DNA from: Lachnospiraceae bacterium
GTDB taxonomy: Bacteria > Bacillota > Clostridia > Lachnospirales > Lachnospiraceae
Assembly (NCBI GenBank): GCA_015057515.1
Contig: SVED01000001.1
Location: 1 to 64,000, forward strand
Length of the DNA: 64,000 bases
Reading direction: 5' to 3'
Of this stretch, positions 63,899-64,000 are shown one piece after another. Every line of letters starts with the position of its first letter. Positions within the stretch are counted from its first letter, which is position 1. The position numbers were made by a program, and so were the translations under genes. Below the pieces are notes generated by a model. That model did not search any database and was not told where the DNA came from. It saw only the letters and a list, made by a program, of their open reading frames with translations.

Positions 63899-64000
63899 AA
63901 TTTGTCCCCCTAAATATCTTTTTAAAAAATACCCCTAATTACTTTTAAATTTAGTGCACTTTGTGTTATAATGTAGTTTGTGATAAAATATAGACTTACT

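Overview
Organism and setting. The window is AT-rich, uses strong AGGAGG-type ribosome binding sites, and its promoters are close to sigma-A consensus with exactly 17-base spacers. Gene content (Firmicutes-type Wzx/Wzy glycan genes, Gram-positive choline-binding repeats, BspA-like LRR, PD-(D/E)XK family transposase-like protein, phosphonate genes) suggests a Clostridia member, plausibly Lachnospiraceae; the genus cannot be fixed from sequence alone. No rRNA, tRNA, CRISPR array, phage module or complete insertion sequence was seen.

Layout. (1) 50-3544: the end of one cell-surface glycan operon (Stealth phosphotransferase, Gtf3/WbbI-like glycosyltransferase, initiating sugar-phosphate transferase). 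(2) 3541-4018: a compound inverted repeat of about 478 bp between convergent genes. (3) 5996-4015, minus strand: a Wzy-type polymerase translationally coupled to an unknown membrane protein. (4) 6101-11027: a phosphocholine block with LicD, a winged-helix/LicC/LicA fusion, a second LicC-like nucleotidyltransferase and a BCCT transporter. (5) 11167-36842: surface proteins carrying choline-binding-type repeats. There are two CAP-domain proteins, then six giant proteins of about 970-1150 residues made almost only of repeats, one of them frameshifted; a PD-(D/E)XK-family gene sits between the two groups. (6) 37024-59703: a single-strand glycan operon of 21 genes. It makes dTDP-rhamnose, probably a dTDP-3-amino-3,6-dideoxyhexose, and CDP-glycerol, and carries glycosyltransferases, Wzy, Wzx, an MBOAT/AlgX-like acylation pair, a GtrII-like gene with an in-frame stop, and a three-gene phosphonate pathway led by a three-domain PEP mutase fusion. 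(7) 61193-59742 minus: a second Wzx; 61337-62755: a Wzz-like co-polymerase; 63898-62840 minus: a HisC-like aminotransferase.

How it fits together. The parsimonious reading is one cell-surface programme. Choline is imported (BCCT), phosphorylated (LicA domain), activated to CDP-choline (LicC domains) and placed on a glycan (LicD). Repeat proteins encoded next door can then dock non-covalently on that glycan. The adjacent operon supplies a rhamnose-containing repeat-unit polysaccharide that may also carry glycerol phosphate, O-acyl groups and a nucleotide-activated phosphonate. The most unusual items are the giant, apparently catalytic-domain-free repeat proteins beside the choline operon, the triple PEP mutase fusion, and the compound palindrome whose three inner stems cannot form together.
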